Below are positions 39,901 through 48,143 of a DNA stretch of 64,000 nt, one piece after another. The notes beneath the pieces were generated by a model. That model ran no database searches, was not told the origin of the DNA, and saw only the letters and a program-made list of their open reading frames with translations. Source of the DNA: Roseivivax marinus (GTDB lineage: Bacteria; Pseudomonadota; Alphaproteobacteria; Rhodobacterales; Rhodobacteraceae); contig NZ_FOAI01000003.1 in the NCBI RefSeq assembly GCF_900109705.1, forward strand, positions 310,001 to 374,000, read 5' to 3'. A program made the position numbers and the translations under genes. Within the stretch, counting starts at the first letter, position 1, and each line of letters opens with the position of its first letter.

Positions 39901-39945
39901 GTCGCGGTCGATCAGGCGACCGCCGGTGGACAGGCGTTTGCTCAT
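36937..39945 (-). CDS. soxA: Sarcosine oxidase alpha subunit
   Basis: A 1,002-residue subunit: N-terminal Fer2-like segment (about 15-70, FNGTHLRGHQGDTLASAL), a Rossmann NAD(FAD)-binding domain (VLIVGGGVAGLAAAKSASA, about 173-190) and a second dinucleotide motif, then a C-terminal GcvT/aminomethyltransferase half (from about 620) that passes the methylene group to tetrahydrofolate. With SoxB, SoxD and SoxG it oxidises sarcosine to glycine, H2O2 and 5,10-methylene-THF. Length is normal. Confidence 0.95.
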   Translation of the reverse strand: MSKRLSTGGRLIDRDTSLRFTFNGTHLRGHQGDTLASALMANGRTLMGRSFKYHRPRGVVTSGAEEPNALFGLGKGDRFEPNQRATTAELFDGATTETQNHWPSLETDVGAVNASLSRFLPAGFYYKTFLWPRSFWKHVYEPFIRRSAGLGKAPDKDARDPDDYEHFHIHTDVLIVGGGVAGLAAAKSASATGAEVLLVEQTSHWGGRAPVDGAEIDGMPADAWIEKTVAELEAMENVRLRTRVMGSGIYDHGYALAYERIADHAPEGGRPRHRLWRIRARRIVTATGAIERPIAFAGNDLPGIMLASAVRDYVVNHAVAPGDRTVVVCNNDDAYRTALVLDDAGLKVAAVVDARPQGGGTLARTVKDRGIRVLQGKAIAKAKGTKTGVTAVGICEFTGTGDVTETIACDCVAMSGGWSPVVHLWSHAGGKLTWDETEAQFRPDPDRAPRNEDGEAMVHAVGAANGHFGTAEGLADAWDAGARAGGGTASGAAPAAAARDEAAMMPVWLMPANAKIGLRRKAWLDFQNDVKVSDVALAAQEGFTSVEHTKRYTTLGMATDQGKLSNINGLAILAQALDQEIPAVGTTTFRPPYTPISLAAIAGEARGDLFQPVRRTPMHQWHEDNGAVFEPVGHWRRPYCFRRDGERTEEAVRREIDRTRHGLGMLDASTLGKIIVKGPDAGRFVDMLYTNMMSSLKVGACRYGLMCSENGFLMDDGVVARLSDDTFLCHTTTGGAERIHAHMEEWLQTEWWDWQVWTANVTEQWAQVAVVGPHARKVLEKLGGIDVSKEALPFMRWTEGTLAGLPARIFRISFSGELSFEVGVPANRGRALWDALLEAGEEFGITPYGTEALHVMRAEKGFIMIGDETDGTVIPQDLGLHWAISKKKEDYIGKRAQARSHMADPDRWQLVGLETTDGSVLDDGAYAIADGTNANGQRNTQGRVTSTYHSPTLGRGIAMGLVLHGTDRMGEEIDFTAEGGATRRARIVSPVFYDPEGERQNV

Positions 39946-40005
39946 GGGCTCAGACCTCGGAGGCGCGGGGCAGCGTGGGGACGAAGGCGGTCGGGGCGGC
40001 GCGGC

Positions 40006-40314
40006 TCATCTCGCGCGGGCCTCCTCGATGGCGTCGAGGATGTCCTGCGGCGGCTCGGTGACCTGCGCCGGATAGGTGCCGTGAACCTGCATCGTCAGCG
40101 TGTCGCGGGCGGCGTGGAACCACTTGCCGCAGCCATGCGAATGGCGCCAGCGTTCGAAATGGACGCCGCGCGGGTTGGCGCGCTGGAAGAGATAGGCCTC
40201 GAACGTGTCCTCGTCGGCCTCGGGTCCGGCACGCACCACGTGCGCCTCGCCACCCGGGTGCAGCTCGGTCTCGTCGGCGGCGGTGCCGCAATAGGGACAG
40301 GTGAGGATCAGCAT
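40006..40314 (-). CDS. soxD: Sarcosine oxidase delta subunit
   Basis: A 102-residue zinc-binding subunit. Ligands are visible in LTCPYCGTAADE near the N-terminus and HSHGCGKWFHAARDT in the middle. It lies 60 bases before soxA and stabilises the complex. Confidence 0.93.
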   Translation of the reverse strand: MLILTCPYCGTAADETELHPGGEAHVVRAGPEADEDTFEAYLFQRANPRGVHFERWRHSHGCGKWFHAARDTLTMQVHGTYPAQVTEPPQDILDAIEEARAR

Positions 40315-40395
40315 GCGCGCGCTCCTTCGGCAAGACGGATGCCGGGGCGCGTCGAGGGGACGTGCCCGGCCGGATGGCCGGGCACGAAGCCGGCC

Positions 40396-40749
40396 TTATT
40401 GGCTGTCGTCGGTCGCGGTCTCGGCCGCGGATTCGGCAGACTCGGCTGCGCTTTCGGCGGCGTCGCCTGCTGCGTCGGCAGCGCTTTCCGCTGCGCCCGC
40501 GGCACTTTCGGCTGCGCCTTCAGCGGCATCGCCCGTCTCTTCGACCGAGACATTGACGTCTCCGCCGCCATTGGCCGCGGTATCGCCCTCGGGACCTCCG
40601 CCCCAGAAGACGAAGAAGAGGATGCCCACTGCGACGACGAGGCCGCCGACGATGAAGGCCATCGCGCCGGACCCGCCGCTGCGTTTCTCGACGTGGGTCT
40701 CGCGGGTGTGGGTGTTTGTGTTGCGGGGGTCGTGGTTCGGATCGGACAT
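40396..40749 (-). CDS. Single-helix membrane protein with Ala/Ser/Glu-rich tail, inside the sox cluster
   Basis: A 117-residue protein: hydrophilic N-terminus (about 1-28), one membrane helix (about 29-48, MAFIVGGLVVAVGILFFVFW), then an extracytoplasmic tail made of imperfect AESAAE/AADAAGD-type heptad-like repeats. The tail is acidic and probably helical or disordered. Its position between soxB and soxD is unusual, but nothing in it suggests an enzymatic role in sarcosine oxidation. Family not recognised. Confidence 0.65.
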   Translation of the reverse strand: MSDPNHDPRNTNTHTRETHVEKRSGGSGAMAFIVGGLVVAVGILFFVFWGGGPEGDTAANGGGDVNVSVEETGDAAEGAAESAAGAAESAADAAGDAAESAAESAESAAETATDDSQ

Positions 40750-40852
40750 ACTGGGGCCTCCGGTGCGTTCATAGGTCGCACCTCAACCGCGATGCCCCCC
40801 GCCCCGGTTCCCCCGATCCGCGTCCCGCGGCGGAAAGACGCCAACGCGGCCA

Positions 40853-42100
40853 TCAGTGCGCCACACCCGCCGCGACGGATTCATCGATGAACCGGCCCTC
40901 GCGGAAGCGCTCCAGCCCGAAGGCTTCGGCGAGCGGTCCGGGGGTGCCGTTCGCGACCATCTCGGCGGTGGCCCAGCCGGAACCGGGGATCGCCTTGAAG
41001 CCGCCTGTGCCCCAGCCGCAGTTTATGAAGCAGTTTTCGAGCGGGGTCTTGGAGATGATCGGCGAGCGGTCGCCGGTCATGTCGACGATGCCGCCCCACT
41101 GCCGCAGCATCTTCAGCCGCGAGATCATCGGGAAGGTCTCGATCAGGGCGCGCACCGTCTCCTCGATGTGATGGAAGGATCCGCGCTGGGTGTAGTTGTT
41201 GTACCCGTCCGCGCCGCCGCCGATGACCATCTCGCCCTTGTCCGACTGGCTCATGTAGCCGTGCACGGTGTTGGCCATGACGACGACGTCCATGCAGGGC
41301 TTGATCGGCTCGGACACGAGCGCCTGCAGCGCGACCGACTCCACCGGCAGACGGAAGCCCGCCATTTCTGCGAGGCGGCCGGAATGACCCGCCACCACCA
41401 TGCAGAGCTTGCCGCAGTCGATCTCGCCCTTGCTGGTCGATACGCCGGTGACGCGCCCGCCCTCGGAGCGGATGCCGGTAACCTCGCATTGCTGGATGAT
41501 GTCCATGCCCATGTTCGAGCACGCGCGCGCATAGCCCCAGGCCACGGCGTCGTGGCGGGCGGTGCCCGCGCGCGGCTGCCACAGCGCGCCGAGGACCGGG
41601 TAGCGAGGGCCCTTCAGCTCGATGATCGGGCAGCGCTCCTTCACCCGCTTGGGCGAGATGAACTCGGTCTGCACGCCCTGCAGGCCGTTGGCGTGGGCAG
41701 TCCGCTTGTAGCCGCGGACCTCGTGCTCGGTCTGGGCCAGCATCATCACGCCGCGGGGGCTGAACATGACGTTGTAGTTCAGGTCCTGGCTCATCGTCTC
41801 GTAGAGCGCGCGAGACTTCTCGTAGATCGCGGCCGAGGGATCCTGCAGGTAGTTCGAGCGGATGATCGTGGTGTTGCGGCCGGTGTTGCCGCCGCCGAGC
41901 CACCCCTTCTCGATCACCGCGACATTGGTGATGCCGTGGTTCTTGCCAAGGTGATACGCCGTGGCGAGTCCGTGGCCGCCGGCACCGACGATGACCACGT
42001 CATAGCGCGACTTGGGCTGGGCGTCGCGCCAGGCGCGCTGCCAGCCGGTATGGTTGCGCAGGGCCTCGCGGGCGATGGCGAATGCTGAGTAATGCTTCAT
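40853..42100 (-). CDS. soxB: Sarcosine oxidase beta subunit
   Basis: A 415-residue flavoprotein of the DAO family. FAD-binding VVIVGAGGHGLATAYHLGK lies at about 35-53, and GGNTGRNTTIIRSNYL follows. It carries the sarcosine-oxidising FAD and the covalent FMN of the heterotetramer. ATG at 42100 begins MKHYSAFAIAREALRNH, typical of SoxB; a longer frame into the upstream region is rejected. Confidence 0.95.
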   Translation of the reverse strand: MKHYSAFAIAREALRNHTGWQRAWRDAQPKSRYDVVIVGAGGHGLATAYHLGKNHGITNVAVIEKGWLGGGNTGRNTTIIRSNYLQDPSAAIYEKSRALYETMSQDLNYNVMFSPRGVMMLAQTEHEVRGYKRTAHANGLQGVQTEFISPKRVKERCPIIELKGPRYPVLGALWQPRAGTARHDAVAWGYARACSNMGMDIIQQCEVTGIRSEGGRVTGVSTSKGEIDCGKLCMVVAGHSGRLAEMAGFRLPVESVALQALVSEPIKPCMDVVVMANTVHGYMSQSDKGEMVIGGGADGYNNYTQRGSFHHIEETVRALIETFPMISRLKMLRQWGGIVDMTGDRSPIISKTPLENCFINCGWGTGGFKAIPGSGWATAEMVANGTPGPLAEAFGLERFREGRFIDESVAAGVAH

Positions 42101-42419
42101 GGCCGCGCTCGATTCTCCCACCGGGTTGGTCTGTGGGTTTCTTTGCACCCGGCGCGGGGCGGCGCCACGGCTGGTTCCGTCACAATGCAACGACTTTGCG
42201 ACATGCGGGGTGTCGTACCCGGCCACCGCGACATCCTGCCGCGCGGCGCCCGCAGGCCGCGCGCCGTTCCACGGGCACTGCCCGGCCGTAAGCCTATCGC
42301 ACCGACCTTACCGGGTTGTGACCGGACGAGACCATCTGCCCCGCCCCGCGTCCGGGTTTTGCCCTTTCGGGACCGGCCCCGGTTGGCTACGTAGACGGTC
42401 GAGGCTGGGCGAGGAGGCC
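42101..42419. other. 319-base divergent region between soxB and ccmI
   Basis: No conserved ORF found. It must carry promoters for both divergent units, but I could not define a convincing -35/-10 pair or operator. Confidence 0.4.
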
Positions 42420-43664
42420 ATGACACTTTTCCTGATCATCACTGCCGCGCTTGCGGCGCTCGTCGCCGCGCTGCTGGGCGTGGCGCTGGTGCGCGGCCGG
42501 CGCGACACCCGCGCCGGAGAGGCGTTCGACCTGCAGATCTACCGCGACCAGCTGCGCGAGGTCGAACGCGACCGCAAACGCGGCGTGATCGCCGAGGCCG
42601 AGGCCGAGCGTCTGAGCACCGAGATCTCTCGCCGTCTACTGGCCGCCGACGCGCGTGCCGGCGCGGCCGGAGACGCGGGCGGGCAGCCGAAGCGGCTGGC
42701 ACTGTCGACGGCGATCCTGATCGGTGCCTTCGTGCTGGGCGGCGCCTTCGCGCTCTACGCGACCCTCGGCGCGCCCGGCTATGGGGATCTCGGGCTCAAG
42801 ACCCGCATCGCCGAGGCAGAGACAGCCCGCGAGACCCGCCCCCGCCAGGCCGAGGCCGAGGAGCAGGTGCCCGAGGGCGAAGAGGCCTCACCGGAGACCA
42901 CCGCGGAATACCGTGAGCTGGTGCAACGCCTGCGCGGTGCCGTCGCCGAACGGCCCGACGACCTTCAGGGCTTCGTTCTGCTGGCCCGGTCCGAGGCCGC
43001 GCTGGGCAATTACCGCGCCGCCTACCAGGCGCAGCGGCGCATCGTCGAGCTGAAGGGAGACGAGGCGACGGCGGAAGATTACGCCGACCTCGGTGACATG
43101 ATGGTTCTGGCGGCGGGCGGCTACGTCTCGCCCGAGGCGGAAGACGTGTTCGACGCGGCGCTTGCCCGCGATCCCGAGCAAGGCGTCGCGCGCTACTATG
43201 CCGGGCTCTCCTATGCGCAGACGGGCCGCCCCGACCGTGCCTTCCGCATCTGGGACGCGCTTCTGCGCGAGAGCGCCGCGGGCGATCCGTGGGTCGACCC
43301 GGTGCTGCAGCAGATCGACACCATGGCCCGGCGCGCGGGCGTGAACGATTATACCCCGCCGACGCCCGAGGCCGGACGCGCCCTGCCCGGCCCCTCCGCC
43401 GGCGATGTCGAGGCGGCAGGCGAGATGACGCCCGAGGCGCGCGACCAGATGATCCGCGGCATGGTCTCGGGTCTGGCCGAGCGGCTGGCCAGCGAAGGCG
43501 GCTCGGCTGACGAGTGGGGACGCCTCATCTTCGCCTATGCGCGGCTCGGCGAGGCCGAGCGCGCCATGTCGATCTTTGCCGAGGCACAGGAAGTCTTCGC
43601 CGGGGACGACGCGGCGCTCCGGACCATCCGCGAGGCCGCACAGGGCGCGGGGATTGGTCAGTGA
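42420..43664 (+). CDS. ccmI: Cytochrome c biogenesis protein CcmI
   Basis: A 414-residue apocytochrome c chaperone. Two membrane helices at about 1-22 and 96-117 flank a cytoplasmic coiled segment (YRDQLREVERDRKRGVI); the periplasmic part holds TPR-type repeats (ERPDDLQGFVLLARSEAALGNY and DPEQGVARYYAGLSYAQTGR). It hands apocytochrome c to the CcmFH ligase. GAGGAGG precedes the ATG. The stop overlaps the ruvX start (GTGA). Confidence 0.9.
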   Translation: MTLFLIITAALAALVAALLGVALVRGRRDTRAGEAFDLQIYRDQLREVERDRKRGVIAEAEAERLSTEISRRLLAADARAGAAGDAGGQPKRLALSTAILIGAFVLGGAFALYATLGAPGYGDLGLKTRIAEAETARETRPRQAEAEEQVPEGEEASPETTAEYRELVQRLRGAVAERPDDLQGFVLLARSEAALGNYRAAYQAQRRIVELKGDEATAEDYADLGDMMVLAAGGYVSPEAEDVFDAALARDPEQGVARYYAGLSYAQTGRPDRAFRIWDALLRESAAGDPWVDPVLQQIDTMARRAGVNDYTPPTPEAGRALPGPSAGDVEAAGEMTPEARDQMIRGMVSGLAERLASEGGSADEWGRLIFAYARLGEAERAMSIFAEAQEVFAGDDAALRTIREAAQGAGIGQ

Positions 43665-44140
43665 TCCACGAAAGCATCGAGGACTTCGCCGCGGCGCTGC
43701 CGCCCATGGCCGCGCTGGCCGGGTTCGACCTTGGCGACAAGACCGTCGGCGTCGCGGTGTCCGACCGCCTTCGCTCGGTGGCAACGCCGCTGGAAACCGT
43801 GCGGCGCAAGAAGTTCACCGCCGATGCCGAGAAGCTCGTCGCGATCCTGTCGGCGCGCGAGGTCGGCGGTGTCGTGCTGGGCCTGCCGCGCAACATGGAC
43901 GGCACCGAGGGCCCGCGCTGCCAGGCCACGCGCGCGTTCGCGCGGAACTTCTCGCGCCTGTGGAACGGCCCGATCGGCTTCTGGGACGAGCGTCTGTCCA
44001 CCGTCGCCGCCGAGCGCGCGCTGCTCGAAGCCGACACGTCGCGCCGCCGCCGTGCCGAGGTCATCGACCACGTGGCGGCCTCGGTGATCCTGCAGGGCGC
44101 GCTGGACCGCCTGCGCAACCTGAGTTCGGAGGGCGCATGA
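43661..44140 (+). CDS. ruvX: Putative Holliday-junction resolvase RuvX (YqgF)
   Basis: A 159-residue RNase H-fold nuclease. The catalytic block GFDLGDKTVGVAVSD is near residue 20, GLPRNMDGTEG in the middle, and DERLSTVAAERALLEAD and the C-terminal VIDHVAASVILQGALD supply the other acidic residues. Involved in Holliday-junction or pre-16S rRNA processing. GTG start fixed by overlap with ccmI; its stop overlaps the next ATG. Confidence 0.92.
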   Translation: MIHESIEDFAAALPPMAALAGFDLGDKTVGVAVSDRLRSVATPLETVRRKKFTADAEKLVAILSAREVGGVVLGLPRNMDGTEGPRCQATRAFARNFSRLWNGPIGFWDERLSTVAAERALLEADTSRRRRAEVIDHVAASVILQGALDRLRNLSSEGA

Positions 44141-44346
44141 CAGCCAAACCCGACAGCCCCTGCATCGATGTCTGCGTGATCGATCCGTCCTCGCGCCTCT
44201 GCCGGGGATGCCTGCGCACCATCGACGAGATCACCGCATGGGGCCGCATGACGCCCGAAGCCCGGCGCGAGGTCATGGCCACCCTGCCCGACCGCGCGCC
44301 GCAGCTGTCGCCCGCCGCGCCGCTGCCGTCACTGGGGCGAAAGTAA
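44137..44346 (+). CDS. DUF1289 family small protein
   Basis: A 69-residue protein with the family's cysteine pattern SPCIDVCVIDPSSRLCRGCLRT (four Cys, probable metal site; quoted to show the C-x3-C...C-x2-C spacing) and IDEITAWGRM. Coupled to ruvX. Function unknown. Confidence 0.88.
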   Translation: MTAKPDSPCIDVCVIDPSSRLCRGCLRTIDEITAWGRMTPEARREVMATLPDRAPQLSPAAPLPSLGRK

Positions 44347-44359
44347 CCCGCTCTGGCCG

Positions 44360-44400
44360 AAAGCACGCGGCGCGCGGCGGCTCACGCGCTTCGTGCTTTT
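44360..44400. terminator. Possible bidirectional terminator between DUF1289 and dusA
   Basis: AAAGCACG (44360-44367) pairs with CGTGCTTT (44392-44399) round a GC-rich loop that can extend the stem; T- and A-runs flank it. Placed just after the DUF1289 stop. The remainder to 44592 holds no ORF I support. Confidence 0.5.
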
Positions 44401-44592
44401 ACGTAGTCATGTCCGCTTCCCCTCTGCCCTGAGGGTGGTGTTCACGGCACGACGGTCCAGCGGTGAGCCACCGCATCGATTTGGCGTCGGCGCTTGGCGA
44501 AAGATCGGAGTGGCGCGCCGCTTGCGCGAAACCGTTGCGCGCGCCGGCCACCCGGTCAAGCGACCTACCGGACCAACTTTGCACGCCCGCGA

Positions 44593-45594
44593 TCAAGCCG
44601 CCGCACGCTCTCCGAGCGCCGCGTCCAGCGCGGTGTCGTAGACAGACAGCCCTGCTTCGCCCCGCGCCGTGCTTCCGTCCGACAGGACCCGCCGCCACGC
44701 CCTCGCGCCGGGGCGTCCAGCGAACAGGCCCAGCATGTGACGGGTGACCTGCCCGAGCTTGCCGTCGGCCTCGAGGTGCTGCGCGAGATAGGGCCGCATC
44801 GCGCGGGCCGCATCCTCGGGCGCGGCACAGGGCGAGGCCTCCGCTCCAAAGATGCGCTCGTCCGCTTGTCCGAGTATGTCCCACGGCCGCTGGTACGCCG
44901 CCCGGCCGATCATCACGCCGTCGAGACCGTCCGCGAGGAAGAGCTCCGCCGCATCGAGGTCCGCGACGCCGCCGTTCACCGACAGATGCAGGCCAGGAAA
45001 CGCGTCCTTCATCCGGACCACCAGCGGGTAACCCAGAGGCGGCACGTCGCGGTTCTCCTTGGGGGACAGGCCCTGCAGCCACGCCTTGCGCGCGTGGATG
45101 CTGATGCGACGAACGCCCGCATCGCTGACCCGGGCGATGAAGTCGGGCAGTACTGTTTCGGGATCCTGCTCATCCACGCCGATGCGACATTTCACCGTCA
45201 CCTCGACGTCCACCGCCGCACGCATGGCGGCAACGCATGCTGCAACCCGCGCCGGTTCGGTCATCAGTACCGCGCCGAACGTCCCCGACTGTACCCGGTC
45301 CGACGGGCATCCGCAGTTGAGGTTGATCTCGTCGTAACCCCGCTCTGCCCCGATCCGCGCCGCCTCGGCCAGTTCCTCCGGGTCCGAGCCGCCCAGTTGC
45401 AGCGCCACCGGATGCTCCGCTTCGCCGAATTCCAGCAGGTGATGCGCGCCGCCACGCACGAGCGCGGGCGCGGTGACCATCTCGGTATAGAGCAGCGTCT
45501 GCCGCGACAGCACCCGGTGGAACGCCCGGCAGTGACGATCCGTCCAGTCCATCATAGGGGCCGTAGACAATCTAGCGTGTTGATTTATTTGCAT
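44593..45594 (-). CDS. dusA: tRNA-dihydrouridine(20/20a) synthase, 5' end altered by element insertion
   Basis: Flavin enzyme reducing U20/U20a in tRNA. The 333-residue product has LSTAPMMDWTDRHCRAFHR at its start and the catalytic cysteine C96 in INLNCGCPSDRV. Domain and length fit DusA rather than DusB/C. The first ten codons (coding MQINQHARLS) use ATA, AAT, AGA, TTG and TCT, unlike the GC-rich remainder, and lie at the boundary with the integrase gene, so the present start codon was probably supplied by the integrated element. The frame is intact and the enzyme should be functional. Confidence 0.92.
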   Translation of the reverse strand: MQINQHARLSTAPMMDWTDRHCRAFHRVLSRQTLLYTEMVTAPALVRGGAHHLLEFGEAEHPVALQLGGSDPEELAEAARIGAERGYDEINLNCGCPSDRVQSGTFGAVLMTEPARVAACVAAMRAAVDVEVTVKCRIGVDEQDPETVLPDFIARVSDAGVRRISIHARKAWLQGLSPKENRDVPPLGYPLVVRMKDAFPGLHLSVNGGVADLDAAELFLADGLDGVMIGRAAYQRPWDILGQADERIFGAEASPCAAPEDAARAMRPYLAQHLEADGKLGQVTRHMLGLFAGRPGARAWRRVLSDGSTARGEAGLSVYDTALDAALGERAAA

Positions 45595-45600
45595 TTTTTG
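45545..45600. other. Probable left attachment site (att) spanning the dusA start
   Basis: The stretch from the codons for APMMD outward is abruptly AT-rich (GTGTTGATTTATTTGCATTT) compared with dusA. The crossover core most likely lies in or beside the shared coding bases, so that dusA stays in frame. A matching copy should exist at the other end of the element. Confidence 0.6.
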
Positions 45601-45707
45601 TGTATCTTCAAACTGTTGGCGGCGGATGCTGCTACGCTGGAATACGCCCCAATATCCCCGAATTTGCCCCTCTACGACGACTCATTGCACACACAGCGCA
45701 CACGAAA

Positions 45708-46796
45708 ATGGCCTCCATCACCAAGCTCCCCTCCGGTGCATACCGGGTCCAGATCAGACGAAAGGGCCGCTACGCGAGCGAGACGTTCCTCCGCCGCGAC
45801 GACGCCCATCGTTGGGCCCGCCAAGCGGAGACCCGGGTCGATCAGGGGCTGGCGCCGAACAAGTCGTCCGTTTCCCGCCTCCAGACCTTTGGCGACCTCA
45901 TCGATCTTCATATAACCGATATGTGCGAGGTAGGGAAACCGCCGCGTCGCAGCAAGGCCGCCACGCTCACGACGCTCAAGCGCGATCTGGGCAAAGAGAA
46001 GATCGGGCACCTCGACCGGCAGAAGCTGATCGACTACGGCAAGATGCGGGCGGAGCAAGGTGCGGGCCCGGTGACGCTCGGGATCGATATCGGGGTGATC
46101 AAGATGATCATCACCCACGCGGCAGCCGTGCACGGGCTCGACATTTCTCCGGAACCCGTTGATCTGGCGCGCGTAGCGCTCAAGCGTCTCGGGCTGATCG
46201 GCAAAGGCACAGAGCGGGATCGTCGCCCTACCATCGATGAGTTGAACCGCCTCTTCCGTTGCTTCGATGACAACGAACGCCTGACCCTGCCGATGACGCG
46301 GATCGTCAAGTTCGCGGTGGCCACGGCCATGCGGCTCGACGAGATCTGCCGCGTCGCATGGACCGATCTCGACGTCGACCGCCGGATGCTCATGATCCGC
46401 GATAGGAAGGACCCGCGCAACAAGACCGGGAACGACCAGCGGATCCCACTCTTCGCCGCCACGGGGTTCGATGCCTGGGCATTGGTCACCGAACAGGCCA
46501 AGGAACTCGGGCACGCAAGGGGCCGGATCTTTCCCTACAACTCGAAATCGGTCGGAACGGCCTTCCGGCGCGCCTGCGTCGAGGTCAGCGTGAAGGACCT
46601 GCATTTCCACGATCTACGCCATGAGGGCACAAGCCGCCTGTTCGAGGCCGGCTTCGCCATTGAACAGGTCTCGCTGGTCACTGGCCACAAGGATTGGAAA
46701 ATGCTGCGCCGATACACGCATATCCGCCCGGAAACGCTGCACCGGCTTGCCGCGTCGCGCGCCACTTCCACGCTCGAGACCCGCGCAGCCGAGTGA
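45708..46796 (+). CDS. int: Tyrosine-type site-specific integrase
   Basis: A 362-residue tyrosine recombinase. The N-terminal SAM-like DNA-binding part covers about 1-165; the catalytic part has the first Arg in VATAMRLDEICRVAW, H-x-x-R in FHDLRHEGTSRLF, and the last His and nucleophilic Tyr in VTGHKDWKMLRRYTHI. Position beside dusA and orientation fit the dusA-specific integrase family. ATG at 45708 gives the usual start (MASITKLPSGAYRVQIR); the longer upstream frame crosses the att region. Confidence 0.92.
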   Translation: MASITKLPSGAYRVQIRRKGRYASETFLRRDDAHRWARQAETRVDQGLAPNKSSVSRLQTFGDLIDLHITDMCEVGKPPRRSKAATLTTLKRDLGKEKIGHLDRQKLIDYGKMRAEQGAGPVTLGIDIGVIKMIITHAAAVHGLDISPEPVDLARVALKRLGLIGKGTERDRRPTIDELNRLFRCFDDNERLTLPMTRIVKFAVATAMRLDEICRVAWTDLDVDRRMLMIRDRKDPRNKTGNDQRIPLFAATGFDAWALVTEQAKELGHARGRIFPYNSKSVGTAFRRACVEVSVKDLHFHDLRHEGTSRLFEAGFAIEQVSLVTGHKDWKMLRRYTHIRPETLHRLAASRATSTLETRAAE

Positions 46797-46800
46797 CCGG

Positions 46801-46885
46801 AGAGTCAGAGGGGTGCCGTCCCGGCCCGTGACGGGTTTGGAGGTCGAGAGAGAGGCTTTCGGCCGCCCGTCGCGGGAGAAAACCC
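46801..46885 (+). promoter_or_regulatory. 85-base leader, copy 1 (before DUF932 gene)
   Basis: Nearly identical in sequence and exactly equal in length to 49305-49389. Shared blocks include AGAGGGGTGCCG, CGTGACGGGTTTGGAGGTCG, GAGAGAGGCT and CCCGTCGCGG, each in the same order and position relative to the ATG. Probable common operator or structured 5' UTR. Confidence 0.65.
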
Positions 46886-48076
46886 ATGAGTACCGAAATC
46901 ATCGATGCCGGGCGTGACATGAGCGGCGGCTACAAGGTGGATGTGTCGCGCGGTTCGAACGTGGACCGCGTGTCGTCCGAGTGGTTCTCGCGGCCGGATG
47001 ACGAGCGGTATCTGTCGCTCGACGATCTGTTCGCCTCGGTCAAGGGCCGGGCGGAGCGGAGCCGGACGCAGACGGTCGAGCGCGCCGCGATCCGGGTCGA
47101 GGCGCATCGGGACGACCCGGAAAAGCTGGGGCTGGTCCTGCCCGGTGCGGATGAACCCATCGCACCGACGCATTGGTCCTTTGGCCAGCTCTCGAGCCTC
47201 GTCGGTGCGCCCGCCGCCTATCTGCGCCAACTGCCCGCACCGCTGGCGGGGATCAACCTGCAATACGGGCTGACCAATCACCGGGCCGAGCAGATCAAGA
47301 CCATGGAGGTCGCGAATGGCCGTACCGAACTGCGCGCCGTGACGGGCCCCGACTACGGCCGCATCTACGACCATGAACTGGTCTCCGCCGTGCAGCGCAT
47401 CGCAGGGAACGGCACGGGCGACACGCGCTGGAAGGTGCCGGGCGTGCTCGACTGGTCGACCGGCATCTACAACCCGCGCGTGGACATCACGAAGGAGACG
47501 ACGACGCTCTACGCCTCCGACCGCGACGTGTTCCTGTTCCTCGTCGATGACCTCAACCCGATCGAGGCGGGGCTGCTGCCCGATGGCTCACCCGACCTCT
47601 ACTTCCGGGGGTTTTATTGCTGGAATTCGGAGGTTGGCGCCAAGACGCTTGGCATCGCCAGTTTCTACCTCCGCGCCGTGTGCCAGAACCGCAATCTCTG
47701 GGGCGTCGAGGACTTCCAGGAGATCACGATCCGGCACTCAAAATACGCCGCCTCCCGCTTCGCCCACGAGGCCGCGCCTGCGCTCAGCCGCTTCGCCGAG
47801 TCCTCGCCCGCGCCTTTCATCGACGGTATCCGGGCGGCGCGGGAGAAGATCGTCGCGCGGTCGGACGAGGACCGGCAGGACTTCCTGCGCAAGCGCGGGT
47901 TCTCGAAGGCGGAGACGGGGCGGATCGTCGAGACCGTTCTGGCCGAGGAAGGCCGCCCGCCCGAGAGCGTCTTCGACTTCGTGCAGGGCATCACCGCAGT
48001 CGCCCGGTCGAAGCCGCAGCAGGATGCGCGGTTGGTGATGGAGGGAAAGGCGAAGGCGTTGTTGGAGAAGGCCTGA
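46886..48076 (+). CDS. DUF932 family protein (phage/plasmid-like)
   Basis: A 396-residue DUF932 protein, a family found on plasmids, phages and ICEs, with no established activity. Recognisable blocks are LVGAPAAYLRQLPAPLAGINL, VTGPDYGRIYDHELVSAV, STGIYNPRVDITKETTTLYASD (quoted in part) and GFYCWNSEVGAKTLGIASFYL. It is preceded by the 85-base leader also found before the ParB-like gene, which suggests common control of the two genes. Confidence 0.85.
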   Translation: MSTEIIDAGRDMSGGYKVDVSRGSNVDRVSSEWFSRPDDERYLSLDDLFASVKGRAERSRTQTVERAAIRVEAHRDDPEKLGLVLPGADEPIAPTHWSFGQLSSLVGAPAAYLRQLPAPLAGINLQYGLTNHRAEQIKTMEVANGRTELRAVTGPDYGRIYDHELVSAVQRIAGNGTGDTRWKVPGVLDWSTGIYNPRVDITKETTTLYASDRDVFLFLVDDLNPIEAGLLPDGSPDLYFRGFYCWNSEVGAKTLGIASFYLRAVCQNRNLWGVEDFQEITIRHSKYAASRFAHEAAPALSRFAESSPAPFIDGIRAAREKIVARSDEDRQDFLRKRGFSKAETGRIVETVLAEEGRPPESVFDFVQGITAVARSKPQQDARLVMEGKAKALLEKA

Positions 48077-48143
48077 CAGATGGGATTTTTTTCAGCACCT
48101 TAGCACCAAGATCTGAAGTGTCGCATGAGGATATCGGGGGGCG

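Noticed and set aside
40400-40550. Possible tandem DNA repeat
   Set aside because: The periodicity comes from Ala/Ser/Glu codons of the membrane protein's tail; unit length and sequence vary.
38302-40890. 862-residue plus-strand ORF
   Set aside because: Antisense to soxA, soxD and the membrane gene, all recognised by motif.
45600-45707. Longer integrase start at 45600
   Set aside because: It would begin in the att region opposite the dusA start; the standard integrase start is at 45708.
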